From Raphanus sativus (taxonomy: Eukaryota; Streptophyta; Magnoliopsida; Brassicales; Brassicaceae), in assembly GCF_000801105.2 (NCBI RefSeq), contig NC_079514.1, positions 51,877,372 through 51,941,371 on the forward strand: 64,000 bases of DNA. Reading direction: 5' to 3'. Under the pieces are notes generated by a model, which saw nothing but the letters and a program-made list of their open reading frames with translations, was not told the DNA's origin and searched no databases. Positions 47,559-61,186 of the stretch are shown here, piece after piece (the first letter of the stretch is position 1; every line of letters begins with the position of its first letter). Made by a program: the position numbers and the translations under genes.

Positions 47559-48773
47559 ATGACCACCACCACCGCACCATCGCCGCCGCCACAGCACCCA
47601 GAGCAACAACAACAACTCGCACAAACCTCAAGAGTAAACCCCAAGACCGTCGACGCGGCCGTCACCGCCCTACTCAAATGGAGAACCGAGAAATCCAAAA
47701 CAGAGAAGCCACAGCTCCTGGAGCAAGACGAGTTCGTCTACCTAATCGTCACCTTAAAGAAGATCCCTCAAACAAACCGCACGAAGCCTCACCTCATCCC
47801 CCTCCCTCACCCCCTCATCGACTCCTCCCCGGAGCTCTGCCTCATCATCGACGACAGACCTAAAAGCGGACTAACCAAAGAAGACGCGAGGAAGAAGATC
47901 GAATCCGATAACGTCCCGATCGCGAAGATCCTCAAGCTCTCGAAGCTCAAACCCGATTACAAGGCGTTCGAGTCGAAGCGGAAGCTCTGCGATTCTTACG
48001 AGATGTTCTTGGCGGATCGGAGAGTGATCCCTCTCCTGCCGAGGCTGATCGGGAAGAAGTTTTTTGAGACAAAGAAGATTCCGGCGGCTGTGGATTTGAA
48101 GCATAGGAACTGGAAGGAGCAGGTGGAGAAGGTTTGTGGATCGGCGATGTTTTTCGTTAGGACGGGGACGTGTAGCGTTGTGAAGGTTGGGAAGTTGTCG
48201 ATGGAAGGAGTGGAGATTGTGGAGAATGTGGTGGAGACGTTGAAGGGGGTTGTTGAGGTGTTGCCGGGGAAGTGGAAGTATGTTAGGTCTTTGCATTTGA
48301 AGCTGTCGGGGAGCGTGGCGTTGCCTGTTTATCAGAGTGTGCCTGATTTGAAGCTGAAGATTGATGGTGGGGAGAGTGTTGTTGTTGAGGAAGAGGAGAA
48401 GGAGAGTGGTGTGGTGAAGGAGGAGAAGAAGAAGAAGAAGGGTAGGATTCATGAGGTTAGGTATATGGATAGTAATGTGTCTGAGGTGCTTGATGATGAT
48501 GAGATTGTTGAGCCTGCTGGTGTTGAGAAGAAGAGGAAGAAGGTGACTGAGGTTGCAGAGGGTGAGAAACCTAAGAAGAAAGTTGCCAAGGGGAAGTTGA
48601 AAGAGAATGAGTTAAAGCCGAAGAAGAAGGAGGTGGCTGAGGTTGCAGAAGCTGAGAAACCCAAGAAGAAATTGGCTAAGGGTGAGGATGAGTTAAAGCC
48701 AAAGAAGAAGACAAAGGCTACGAAACAAGAGTCTGGTGGTGGTTTGAAACCCAAGAGGAAGACGAGTGCTTAG
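47559..48773 (+). CDS. Ribosomal protein L1-domain nucleolar protein
   Basis: Intronless gene of 404 codons. It resembles the RSL1D1/Cic1-type family, which acts in nucleolar ribosome assembly and is not the cytosolic uL1 itself. Residues about 30-260 form the L1 domain (VDAAVTALLKWRTEK, FVYLIVTLKKIPQTNRTKPH, ICLIIDDR-like LCLIIDDRPKSGLTKEDA, FLADRRVIPLLPRLIGKKFF). The last 130 residues are a highly charged tail with repeated PKKK and EVAEAEKPKKK blocks, typical nucleolar targeting sequence. The Gln/Pro-rich first 25 residues are disordered-looking. Orthologue of Arabidopsis At3g58660 by synteny. The 5' third is much richer in C than the 3' part, which is G/A-rich because of the lysine tail. 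Confidence 0.92.
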   Translation: MTTTTAPSPPPQHPEQQQQLAQTSRVNPKTVDAAVTALLKWRTEKSKTEKPQLLEQDEFVYLIVTLKKIPQTNRTKPHLIPLPHPLIDSSPELCLIIDDRPKSGLTKEDARKKIESDNVPIAKILKLSKLKPDYKAFESKRKLCDSYEMFLADRRVIPLLPRLIGKKFFETKKIPAAVDLKHRNWKEQVEKVCGSAMFFVRTGTCSVVKVGKLSMEGVEIVENVVETLKGVVEVLPGKWKYVRSLHLKLSGSVALPVYQSVPDLKLKIDGGESVVVEEEEKESGVVKEEKKKKKGRIHEVRYMDSNVSEVLDDDEIVEPAGVEKKRKKVTEVAEGEKPKKKVAKGKLKENELKPKKKEVAEVAEAEKPKKKLAKGEDELKPKKKTKATKQESGGGLKPKRKTSA

Positions 48774-49325
48774 AAGAAAGATCTAAGGTTTTTGTTTCGT
48801 TTTTCAATTGGGTGATTTTATGTTTTATCTTAGTGCTGATTACATTTTGGACTCTCATAGTCTTGTACTGATGCTTATCATTTAAATGTTGAACCTGTGT
48901 TACTGTTGTTTGGTGGTTTTGTGGAGAAATCAAACGACACCAGTTTTGAGGATTTCTGATTTAGCTTTTTCTTTATAAAACAAGTGTTAGGTTTCTCATG
49001 TGTAACTTATAGCCACAAGATGAACTATGAACTTGCTATGATTTTTGATATTTAAGAGGATGAAATAGAAAAATAAAAGGATCGATGAAACCGTAAATTT
49101 ATGAAACTAAATTACATTGTTTGTGGACAATTGTTCTTTTATGTAGACAAAAATATTATCATTATTAAAACTAGTAAAGTAAAGATGTAAATAGTAGTAA
49201 AACATTATCATACGTAAAGAACCTCTTTGACCACAAACCAGTAGCCTTCTGAATGGTTTACCAATTTTATTCTCCAGCTCCATTCTTATTTCCTCTGCTC
49301 ATTTCTTCTGTGCTTTGTCATGAAC
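48774..49325. other. Convergent 3' ends of L1-domain and PCO5 genes
   Basis: Holds the untranslated 3' ends of two convergent genes. No other feature is seen; AT content rises in the centre. Confidence 0.6.
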
Positions 49326-51037
49326 TCATTTTCTAATCACAGGACCTCTGTAAGGAACTTTCCATATCACAAAGTTATCTGGAGGCTGATACTCTTCAAG
49401 CCATGTCACATTCGATATCACTTCTCCATTCATCACTTCAATCTCACCTGTTTTCCATAGATCATCATCATCATCAACAACATTTTCCATAGTTAACAAT
49501 AACCCTAAACCAATTATGTTAAGCTATAGATCTAATTACCAGGTAAGTCACGTATTGGGGATTTGCGGAAGTAGTTGCAGTGTCTTCCATGAGTAGGAGA
49601 GTAGGGAGGAGATAAGATATCAAAGATTGCACAGTGAGTAATGGCTTTGAAACAATGGATGTTGCCACCGGTTGTTGGATATAGTGTGGTTGCTGGGCAA
49701 GGAGCCGTCATGTCAGTATCTTTGACCAGCTTTGCAGGTCTTGCTATGAATAAAATGGAGAATAATAGATTTACTCAAAGAAAGTTTGTTGAAAAAAATA
49801 TATATATATATTGGAAAGTTACATTGGACGGTTTACATGTTTTTTTTACCTTGTAATGGATCGTCTAGCTCTGATGGATCAGGCTCAACCCAATCATATG
49901 ACTTCACGTGCATCGAACCATAGACTAGCTTGCTTACCACTGTCATGCCTGGATGATTATGAAGTGGTATGATAGAGGAAGGTGGCATGCAGAAAATTCC
50001 AATCTGACAGAAAAGCAATGATCAAGTCATAATAAGCAGACAAGAAAATCAAGAAACCCTGATAATCACTAGTACTTCTGGTTACAACATGAGAAGCCTA
50101 TCATGGGCAAAGACTATGAATACAAGCCTATCAGGTGGATAAAGATTTATATTGGATATATGAATGATCTCAAGATTTCATAGCTAGGGGGACTATGCAC
50201 TTCTTAGAACATAATGGCTAAAAGCAGCAGCAGCAAAATCTCAAAAGAAAGTTTTTGCTTATACCGAGAAGCTGTCACACTCATGTAAATGAAGGTATTT
50301 GATGGCTGGCAGAGAATTATGGTTTCCATTACGATCGTTCCCAGGACCAGACCAGTTACGCACCAGCTGAGCTTCCTGTTCGAGACCAACATCAGACGGC
50401 TTGATTTTCTCTGAAATTGTTTTAAAAAAACATACAAAGTATCACGATACAAGAAACTGAGATACTCAGAAACAGCACTGCATTTCAGACATAATGCTCA
50501 AAAAATGGAACTAGCCTGGCGTCATAAGAGAGTGCAAAAACACCCCCAAAATAGCAGTGCTATTCAAACATGAGGATAAAAGAAAAGACATGGAAGCAAG
50601 CTCAAAACTGAAGACAAAAGAAGGAAAAAACGGTAGTCTAAGGACACAAGAATCTGAGATACTCAAAAATAGCACTGCAATTCAGACACAATGCTCAACA
50701 AAAAGTTTCCAAAAGAAGACGAATGATGGAGCAAGCGAGATTCCAAGACAGAAAAAAATGGAAGAAAGTTAAAAGAAAACATGCAAGACAGCTACAAGAC
50801 TAGTCTCGCTTCATAATAATGCAATTCAGACATCATGAGCTGCAAAACAGAGTGCCTAAAAGAACATGATGGAAGCAAACTCAAAAATGAAGACAGAAGT
50901 CAGGAACGAAACTTCAAAAAAACGTAGTGCGTACCCAACATGTTGCGAACCTTGTCTAAGGCCTCCTCAGACACAGGTCCATTAGGTGAGAGAGAGGCCT
51001 TGCAAGTGTTGAAAAGCCTCTGAATATAATACGGCAT
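49326..51037 (-). CDS. PCO5: Plant cysteine oxidase 5
   Basis: Iron-dependent thiol dioxygenase that oxidises the N-terminal Cys of group VII ERF factors and so marks them for N-degron proteolysis; it is the plant oxygen sensor. Five exons on the minus strand: 50935-51037, 50265-50410, 49850-50003, 49540-49743 and 49326-49447, giving 242 residues, the usual length. The start [20 protein letters not shown] is the family N-terminus. The iron ligands are in place: His98 and His100 in [12 protein letters not shown] and His164 in [10 protein letters not shown]; Asp176 in CAIFDIL is the conserved active-site acid. The C-terminus PYRGPVIRK is complete. Position fits Arabidopsis At3g58670. It is divergent from MBF1b across a repetitive intergenic region. 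Confidence 0.95.
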
Positions 51038-51579
51038 GATAACAATACTTCCCAAGTTCTTGACCTCCTCCTATCACTCTTGTGTTAAAGGTTTGGACTT
51101 TGGTACGTTACTATTACAAAAAAGGGCAACAGAGATCGATCACCTTCTTCAAATGATATTCTCAAGCACCTGCCCTGAATAAAAGACAAAAAGACAACAA
51201 CTTTAAACAGATATCACAAATCCAGAGAGCTAAGGGTCTCTCTCTCTAACAAAGCAAAGTGATGTTACTGAAAAGCAAACTTTATTTATTTCACTGAATC
51301 TTAAATCGAAATGAATGGTGCAAAGCAAAAAAAGAACAGCTTAGAATAGAAGCAGCCAAGCAGGAGAAGACAAGTGGATTTCAATTTCAAATGATTAAAG
51401 AGATAGAGACAGAGATAAAAAAAGAGAGGGACCTTTCGAGCAGATGAGTTGAAAAAAATCAGAAGAACGGCGACGATGAAAGAAGGAATTGAATCGAGTC
51501 AAAATCGGAGGAGGAAGAATCAGAATTTGATCCTTTTTCTTGTCTCTTTTGCTTTATTGGTCATTAAACAATCTGGAGA
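51038..51579 (-). promoter_or_regulatory. PCO5 leader, possibly with an intron
   Basis: Minus-strand GTCCCTCTC at about 51433 and TCAGGGCAG at about 51173 could be donor and acceptor of a leader intron. GGGACCTTTCGAGC and a region of GAGA words precede. An AC-free T-rich stretch near 51530-51590 may be the core promoter. All inferred. Confidence 0.35.
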
Positions 51580-53388
51580 TTCACTTTCTTTGCCCCTTTC
51601 TTTTCGAAACAGTCAATTTAAACCCTTGCTTTGTATAGCTCGAATCAATTCCTCCCACCCACTGCGTTTTCTTCTGTCAAGACTCCATAGACTTTTTTGT
51701 GTCTTTTGTAGGAAGACACACCAACAATTACAGCTGTATTTTTTTGGTTGCTAATCAACAGTTACACACACGTTAAGTTACATTCCCCCTATTGAGTTAT
51801 ATAAAGTAGGTATGACAACTTCTTAATGGCATTGATTGTATTTTCTGTATATGCAATAAAAAATATCAAACAAAATCTCGTAAATAATCCAAGTTATGGT
51901 AAAGGAAAAGTAACCATTTGTGGATTTTAGAGTACTTCTAAATTATCTCTATATTTGTTTCTATAATATTGACTTAAATTACTCCTATTTATCTCTATAT
52001 ATTCATTCAAAATAAAAATTACTATTTTTTATTTATATAGAAAGAAATATTTTATATCACAGACATTATTATTTTAAATAAATATATTAAATCAAATTTC
52101 ATATTTATTATAGTAAAAATACATTATTAGAGATGATGGTAAGAAGTTAATAGGCCGTTTTATTTTCGGCCTCCTTACCAGGTCCAAACGGGCTTTAAGA
52201 AAGCCTCAGCGTCTTGGCAAATATATTTTGTTGAGAATTCGCAGGGACTCCTTCAATATTAGATATTCACTTTGTTTGCCCTCACTTTTTGAAATAGTCA
52301 ATTTAAACCCTTGCTTTGTAGCTCGAATCAATTCCCACTGGCGTTTTCTTCTCTCTAGACTTTTGTCTTTTGTAGGAAGACAAGATAGAAGGAAGACACC
52401 AACAACTACAGCTGTAATTTTTGTTGCCAATCAGCAACAGTTTACACACGTTAAGTTACATATACAAATTGATACATTCCCCCTATTGAGTTATATGAAC
52501 ATTGTGACACTGATTGGATTTGCTATATATGCAAAAAAAAAAAAAAGCATCATACAAAATCTCATAACAATAAATAAAAAGCATCAAAGGACGGATATTT
52601 TTTTTTTAATTTTAGAAAGTAGTTATTTAGATATAAATAATTAAACAGATTAATATATATATATATATATATATCAATTAGTTATGATTATAATTTAATA
52701 GAATAAGTTGTCTTTAAAAAAAACACCAACAATTAAGCTGTATTTTTTTTGTTGCTAATCAGCAACAGTTACACACGTTAAGTTACATATACAAATTGAT
52801 GATACATTCCCCCTTTTGAGTTATATGAAGAAGATATGACAACATTTTGACATTGATTGGATTTGCTATATTTGCAAAAAGAAGAAAAAGGCATCAAACA
52901 AAATCTCATACTATTCAATAATCCAAGATATGGTAAAAAAAAGTAACCATTTGTGGATTTTTTTTTCAAAGCCCACATTTTGTGTATTATAACATATCTT
53001 TATATTTTTTCTATTATAATATTTAGAGATAAAATTACTCCAATAATATTTAGAGGTAATACTTATTCATTTAAAACAGAAATTATTATTTTTCTATTAT
53101 TTATAGATAAAATAAATAATTTTTATTTTTCCATATTTTAGATATTATTATTTTAAATAAATATACTGGAGTGAATTTCCTATTTATTAGTATAAAATTT
53201 CTCTTATATAAAAAAATAAATCAAAATTATAATTCAGATGATGATGGTAGAAAAAAAAAGAAGTTAACAGCCCGTTCTATTATTGGCCTCCCTACCAGGT
53301 CCAAACGGGCTTTAAGAAAGCCTCAAGTGTCTCGTCAAGATATTTTGCTGAAAATTCGCGTGGACCCCATCAATGTCGGCTATTTACT
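51580..53388. repeat. Tandem array of promoter DNA between PCO5 and MBF1b
   Basis: Two large direct repeats: 51580-52264 and 52265-53388. Shared landmarks include TCAATTTAAACCCTTGCTTTG, ACGTTAAGTTACAT, TTCCCCCTATTGAGTTATAT and CCAGGTCCAAACGGGCTTTA followed by AGAAAGCCTCA. The second unit has an additional internal copy (about 52720-52960) of its first third. The last unit ends at the proximal MBF1b promoter, so the first unit contains a spare copy of MBF1b-proximal sequence (near 52160-52260). Confidence 0.85.
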
Positions 53389-53529
53389 AAACTACCCCCA
53401 TAAACAACGTAGATATAAAAAAGCAAAACGATAAGGCTGGGTCTGCTTTATCCAGACTCTCTCTCTCTATCATCATCCACAAAGAAGAAACCCTAGAAAG
53501 GCGGTCGAAGAAGAAAGAAAGAAGAAGCC
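53389..53529 (+). promoter_or_regulatory. Proximal promoter and leader of MBF1b
   Basis: Contains a CT-repeat (ACTCTCTCTCTCTAT) near 53455-53470 and a telo-box-like AAACCCTAGAAA near 53488, just before the ATG. Both are frequent in plant core promoters of constitutive genes. Confidence 0.55.
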
Positions 53530-54536
53530 ATGGCAGGAGTAGGACCGATGACTCAGGATTGGGAGCCCGTGGTGATCCGTAAGAAAACCCCCAACGCCGC
53601 CGCCAAGCGCGACGAGAAGACTGTCAACGCTGCTCGTAGAAGCGGCGCCGATATCGAATCCGTCAGAAAATGTTTGTTTACCTTCTTCTTCTTCTCGATC
53701 TTCGCGTTTTTTTCTTTTAGATCTGGTTCTAGGTTGAGAGATTCGGCGAGTGAATCGAGATTAGGTTCAAAAATTAGGGTTTTCGTTTGTAGTGATTTCG
53801 ATTTGACGGTGATTATTGTTGGGTGTGATCGTATGAGGTTTTGAAATCTAACGTGGATTTGTTTTGTTGTTGCGTTATAGACAATGCTGGAACGAACAAG
53901 GCGGCTTCAAGCGGCACCTCTTTGAACACCAAGAGGCTTGATGATGACACTGAGAACTTAGCTCGTTAGTTTCTAATCTCTTCTCATTCACAATGAATAT
54001 CATTAACTTCATATCTGTATTGAATGCTAGTAGTTTAGTATTATCTTCCTCTGTATTATGTGAATCACAGTAGTTATAGTGAGATGAAGTCTTTGTTCGT
54101 AGATGGATTATAGTAAAATGAGCCCAATACCTTTACATATAATCACCGTGTTTCTCTTTGTTGTGTTAGATTGATTTAAGTGTATTGGTTGTCTTCAACA
54201 GCGTATTTATGAGGTGTATTGTTTTGTTTAAAATACAGATGAACGTGTGCCTACTGAGTTGAAGAAAGCAATCATGCATGCCCGAGGGGAGAAGAAGCTC
54301 ACCCAGTCCCAGCTCGCTCAAGTATATATTACTTTTCTCTCTTCACTCTGTCTCTCTAGTTTTCATGTAATTTGATTCATGATTGTAATATGAATATGTG
54401 TTGGTTGGTTGTGTAGCTGATCAATGAGAAGCCACAAGTGATCCAAGAATACGAGTCTGGGAAAGCAATACCGAACCAGCAGATCCTGATTAAGCTGGAG
54501 AGGGCACTCGGAGCTAAACTCCGTGGAAAGAAGTAA
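53530..54536 (+). CDS. MBF1B: Multiprotein bridging factor 1b (transcriptional coactivator)
   Basis: MBF1 bridges sequence-specific activators and TATA-binding protein. Four exons: 53530-53671, 53881-53964, 54239-54321 and 54417-54536, giving 142 residues, exactly the usual length. The N-terminal MBF1 domain starts [20 protein letters not shown]. The C-terminal Cro/C1-type helix-turn-helix covers residues about 85-140 ([53 protein letters not shown]). Position fits Arabidopsis At3g58680. Intact. Confidence 0.96.
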
Positions 54537-56392
<1,856 letters not shown>

Positions 56393-56972
56393 ACAACAAA
56401 ATGTCTCAGTTAGAGAGAGATGTAATCTGTGTGTTTTGTCCACCCCTGGTTCGAATCTTATTTTATCAGTTTTGTTTTTTTGCTTCTTTGTTCTTCAGAC
56501 ATTTGAGGTTTCTTTTTAGACATTGCTTATCTACAATGATTGCCATCAAAACAGAGCTAAAACACTGTCCAGGATCTAATCATTTCTTTTCGAACTAGTT
56601 CCATGAATATAGGTAATGAACATTCTTTAGACGTAATCAAGTTAACTCTCAAAGTCAAACCATGTTTTGTAAATCAATATTCCATAGCTCCAAAATTATC
56701 GAAGACGATTCTTTTAAGGAATTTTTCTTATAGAAAATCTGCATTAACTTTTTTTTTACTTCATAGTTCAAAATGAGTTCTGAATTTGTGTTTTGGCTCT
56801 AATCTGATTCAGTTTTTTTTTTTCTTTTAACAAAGGAGATATAATACTTCAGCTATTTCGTAAGTTCTAACCAAAAACAGAAAATTACTTTTTCCAAAAA
56901 ATATTATATATATAATGTAAAAATCAATATAATTAGACTAATAATGAAAAATCAGCGCAATTTAATTGGTTA
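56393..56972. other. RPL11 3' region
   Basis: The 3' untranslated region, then AT-rich DNA up to the Helitron terminus. No gene is seen. Confidence 0.6.
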
Positions 56973-57001
56973 CTAGATTTTAACCCGCACGTTCGTGCGG
57001 A
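56973..57001 (-). mobile_element. Helitron 3' terminus, 5' end not located
   Basis: On the minus strand: hairpin CCGCAC-GAAC-GTGCGG, then GTTAAAATCTAG ending at 56973, followed by T. This is the same type of end as Helitron 3. The element must extend rightward into the AT-rich DNA from 57001, but no TC-start with an A before it could be chosen with confidence; a TCTATTATAATATG word near 59395 (minus) is preceded by C, not A. Confidence 0.7.
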
Positions 57002-59240
57002 TATATTTATATTTTTTAAATATATTTTATATTATTAAAAATGTTTTAAATATATAATTTCTATTTTAGTGTTATATATTGTATTACTATATCATATTAT
57101 TGTTTATATTTCTTATTCAGTATTATTAATATATAATGGTTTTTTTAAAAAAAAATTACTTTGTTATTGATTTTTATTACTTATTAATATATTTTCGAGT
57201 TAGGTAAAATAAAATAAAAATATGAAATACTCAAATAGAGAACCCCATTCAAATTATGTTGTTTTCTTTAATTTAAAAATTTGGCATATAATACATTTTT
57301 AAATTTTATTTATTTATATTATAGAAAATAAATATGACTAAAATAATTATATTTACATGTTGTGTTTAAGAAAATATATTTTAACATATCTCATTTTAGT
57401 ATTTTACGGGATTTATTTATTTTAAATAATATAATCCTATTGTTTTAGTAAACTTTATACATAGTAGTATCTATCATACTATTTTATTAAATTTATTATA
57501 TAGGATATTTGTTTTGGATGTTATGATATTAAGTTCTATTTTTTTTAAATTAAGACGTCAAAACATTAGGTTACTTTAAATTTTTACAACATATATAGTT
57601 AGTTTTTTTCAGGTACATTTCAAAAAGTTAATCTTTATTATCCATGATTTTGTCTTTTGTAAAATTTGAAATATTATCATTTTGAGTTTGAATATTTATT
57701 TTCAAAATAATATATTTTTTTCGAGACAACTTTGGAAAATTACACAACTATTTGAGTTTGGAATAATACATGAATTTTGAATTTGTTTTGGTACTACATT
57801 ACTGTATTATTTTATAAAATATTTGAATTTTTGGTGATATTTTTAATTCTTTTATCAACAAATTTTGTTACAATTAAAATAATATAAAATTTATAATTAA
57901 AATTTGATTTTGTCACTAATATTTTAAATGAATTACTGAAATTTCATATTTTACTAATAACATATTTTTAAATAGTATATGAACTAAAGGTTATTATATA
58001 CTATTATATTTTTGTATGTAAACATTTTTAAGCAATATATTGCTAATAGTTTCAAAATAAATAAAAAGATAATATATGGCTGTAAATATACAATTTTAAC
58101 TTATGTTAATACATTTATTTTAATATAAAAGTATTATATAGTTTTCGAAGTTTAATCCATTATAATGATGATCAATAATTTATTTAAGTTAAAAAATAAA
58201 ATTAATTTTTTTTGTTAATTTACCTATTTAATATATTTTTAATATTTAATTCATATAGCACTTCTATTTTTATATAATACGGAATATATCATAGAATCTA
58301 TAAAAAAGTTAGTATAAAGAATTTTTTATTTTCTTTTTATAATAAGTTTTAGTTAAATTTACTTATAATAATATTATATTACTAATTTCGAAATATATTA
58401 ATGTGTTATTTATAAAAAAAAAATTAAATTTTAAACTAAGATTTTGTTAGATTCTTTCTCAACAGATTTTATTATAATTAAAAAATCAAATTTATAGTTG
58501 GTTTATTGTTAATATATTTATAGTTGGTTTATTGTTAATACAAATAATCAATATGTCATATTGACTAATTCTTTAAGTGGTCCTACTATGACTTGTTAAT
58601 AGTAGATAAAAATAGAACCCTAAATTAATAGATTAGATACAATCTTCACTACATATTTAAATGATAGAAATATAAAATAATTTCTATACTGAAACAAAAA
58701 TATTTATAAATCATTTATATCAAAACATACAAAATCTGTTATTATCGATCTATTTAATATTTTATTTTAGTTTGAATAAAGTTTCTAGTGAAACATACGA
58801 CAGAATGTGACTTTTCAAAAAAAAAACGTACACAATGTGAATTTTAAAGGAAAAGACAGTTCATTTGTTTAAAACAACAATAGAAATTTCTCACAGAAGT
58901 TCTCGAAATGTTATAATAAATATTATGAATGAGATACTTTGAGAGATAAAATTCTCATAATTTTTAAGATACTTATAATAAAATACCAATAATGTGATTA
59001 TATGCATATATATATATATATATCAAGACGTGTCGATTACAAATTACCTTGTACTTGTACACCATTATAATATAACAAGAGCAAAAACATTATCCAATCA
59101 TGTTTCCATTGTCATTCCTCATCTGCATCAGATTCGAGCGAATATTATTGAATGGTTCCACATTAACTATCATGAAGAGAAATGACCAAATCAAAACATT
59201 TAAATATATAAATTAATGAATAACTTATACAACCAGAAAA
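57002..59240. other. Very AT-rich DNA, probable Helitron body and surroundings
   Basis: Nothing codes here. A TTTATAGTTGGTTTATTGTTAATA unit is tandemly repeated near 58490-58540. A TA microsatellite lies near 59006-59024. Confidence 0.5.
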
Positions 59241-61186
59241 TAAAACTCTGGCTGCATTATGGCAGACGTTGGAGACAATAATGGAGTAATTAAACTAATA
59301 ATTATGACACAAGCAATTATAACTTTTTATCTATTTATTATTTACAATTTAATAAATGACTGGAGGGATCTTGACTTGATCCCACACATATTATAATAGA
59401 GAACCATTGACAGCCAACTTTCTGCACACATTTATACAAATATATAAAGTCATGTTTTTCGTTATACTTTTCCTATTTATCACAAATAAGTTGCAGCTAT
59501 TATCTAAAGCCAAATCTCTGAACAAACACAATCAGATGTGTCAATCATAAACTACATCTATGTGTCATAGAAAGGGTCCATCGCTCTCTACAAACTTTTT
59601 GGTAAAGATCTCATAATCTCTTTCTGTTGGATGGTACGACTTGTCCGAGCCAAAACACGAAAGCAAATACATCATTGCATACAATTGATGTAAATTAGTT
59701 GCTTGTGTAAGGTTCATCAGTTTATTATTCCAAGTCTTTTAAATGTTAGTACTGGTTTCTTTCATTTTATGATATGAACTTTGATAGAATGATAGTTCTT
59801 TGACTCATTTTATTCGGACCACATCTCAGTTTTTTTGTAACCGGTATATTCAATTGAGTGTATTAGTCCATATATAGTATTATATAATTTCATATATTTC
59901 CAATTGAAAACTAATTAATAATGAATTATTTAGTTATATAATATGGTTGTTTTGTTTTTTTGGTCAATATTATTTTTGTTTTCTTTTGGGCAATATCTGT
60001 AAGAAAAATGCTCATCCATTTTATAATAAATGTCACTTTGACATTTTCTCACACAAATTAAGAAAATTATTAAAATGTATTTAGTTTGTTATTAATTACA
60101 CATATTTGATCAATAATATTTGATATAAACAAATTATTTATTAAGTCAATACAATTTATAGTTAATTTTCAATTGAAAATAAATATAATTTGCATTGAAA
60201 ATTTAAAGTGACACTTATTGTATAACAAGAAAAAAATGTTAGAATGACTTATTATGGAATAGAAAAATTATTATACACAAAGTTTTGAACTACTAGAATT
60301 TTGGGATGAAAATGACTTATTATAGAATTAACCCAGATAGATTAATTTCTGATATAGGAATCTAGTGTACATAGATAAATCATATATATCTCCCAAATTA
60401 GTTATTAATTACAAACTAATAAATATGCATTAATATATACAAAAATGCCATGGCAAGTTCCCAACATGATTCATTCCGCGAGATTGAAACAGACCAAATC
60501 AACTCATTATATAAGGGGTCACAAACATACTAATCGGATTCACTAGACTGTAGACAGCTTAAGATCCCACTTAAAAGTTTTTTTTTTTTTTTTTGAAACT
60601 TAGGATCGCACTTAAAAGTTGATAGTTTCAACTTAACAGCATCATGTGTTTAAATCATCTTTGATTTGTGAGGTTTTTTTTATTAATTAGAGTTAGTTTA
60701 GTTGTACTTAGCTTCATTTTGGATAGTACAAAAACGAGCATATGTGTGTGCATATATGATTTTCTTTTTATATTACATGGACAGCAAAAATTAAAAGATC
60801 ACAGTCTACACTAGATCAGATGCGGATAATAAACTAAAATAAAGATTTGCATAGACTTAATCAAAATGTCCAGCTAATTAAATAAATCATTTGATCAGCA
60901 ATAAGCAAACCTCATAGTATAAAAAATAATAATTCCCACGAGAGAACCTTTCAAAAGAAATAAACAAATGACTAGAAAACAACTGGTCATATTCTATTCA
61001 AATACCGAATATAATAATAGTATAACACCTTTGATATTTGCCTGCACGTCCCATAAAACAAGTCTAGAATAATAACCACATCTCATTGATTAAAACCCTC
61101 TCACTAATCACCTTCTTAATCATCGCCACCAACAGAAAACAAAAACATCATTCGTTCCCTGGAATCGTACGGTCGAGATATCAACC
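59241..61186. other. Intergenic region upstream of WRKY69
   Basis: No gene. The last few hundred bases are presumably the WRKY69 promoter; a TTGATC/TTGACA-like W-box core could not be singled out with confidence. At 60558-60620 a poly(T) insertion lies between two near-identical 22-bp repeats (listed separately). Confidence 0.5.
60580..60598. mobile_element. Poly(T)-GAAA micro-insertion with 22-bp imperfect duplication
   Basis: CTTAAGATCCCACTTAAAAG at 60558 recurs as CTTAGGATCGCACTTAAAAG at 60599 (two differences), with a T-run and GAAA between. The layout is that of a retroposon reduced to its tail, as at 34820-34860. Confidence 0.5.

Noticed and set aside
47871..48754. Minus-strand ORFs (Leu/His-rich and Phe/Ser-rich) opposite the L1-domain gene
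   Set aside because: Composition is the direct antisense of lysine- and glutamate-rich codons.
53171..53434. Plus-strand ORF of 87 codons upstream of MBF1b
   Set aside because: It covers the tandem-repeated promoter region and the proximal promoter; no family similarity, and its counterpart in the first repeat unit does not keep the frame.
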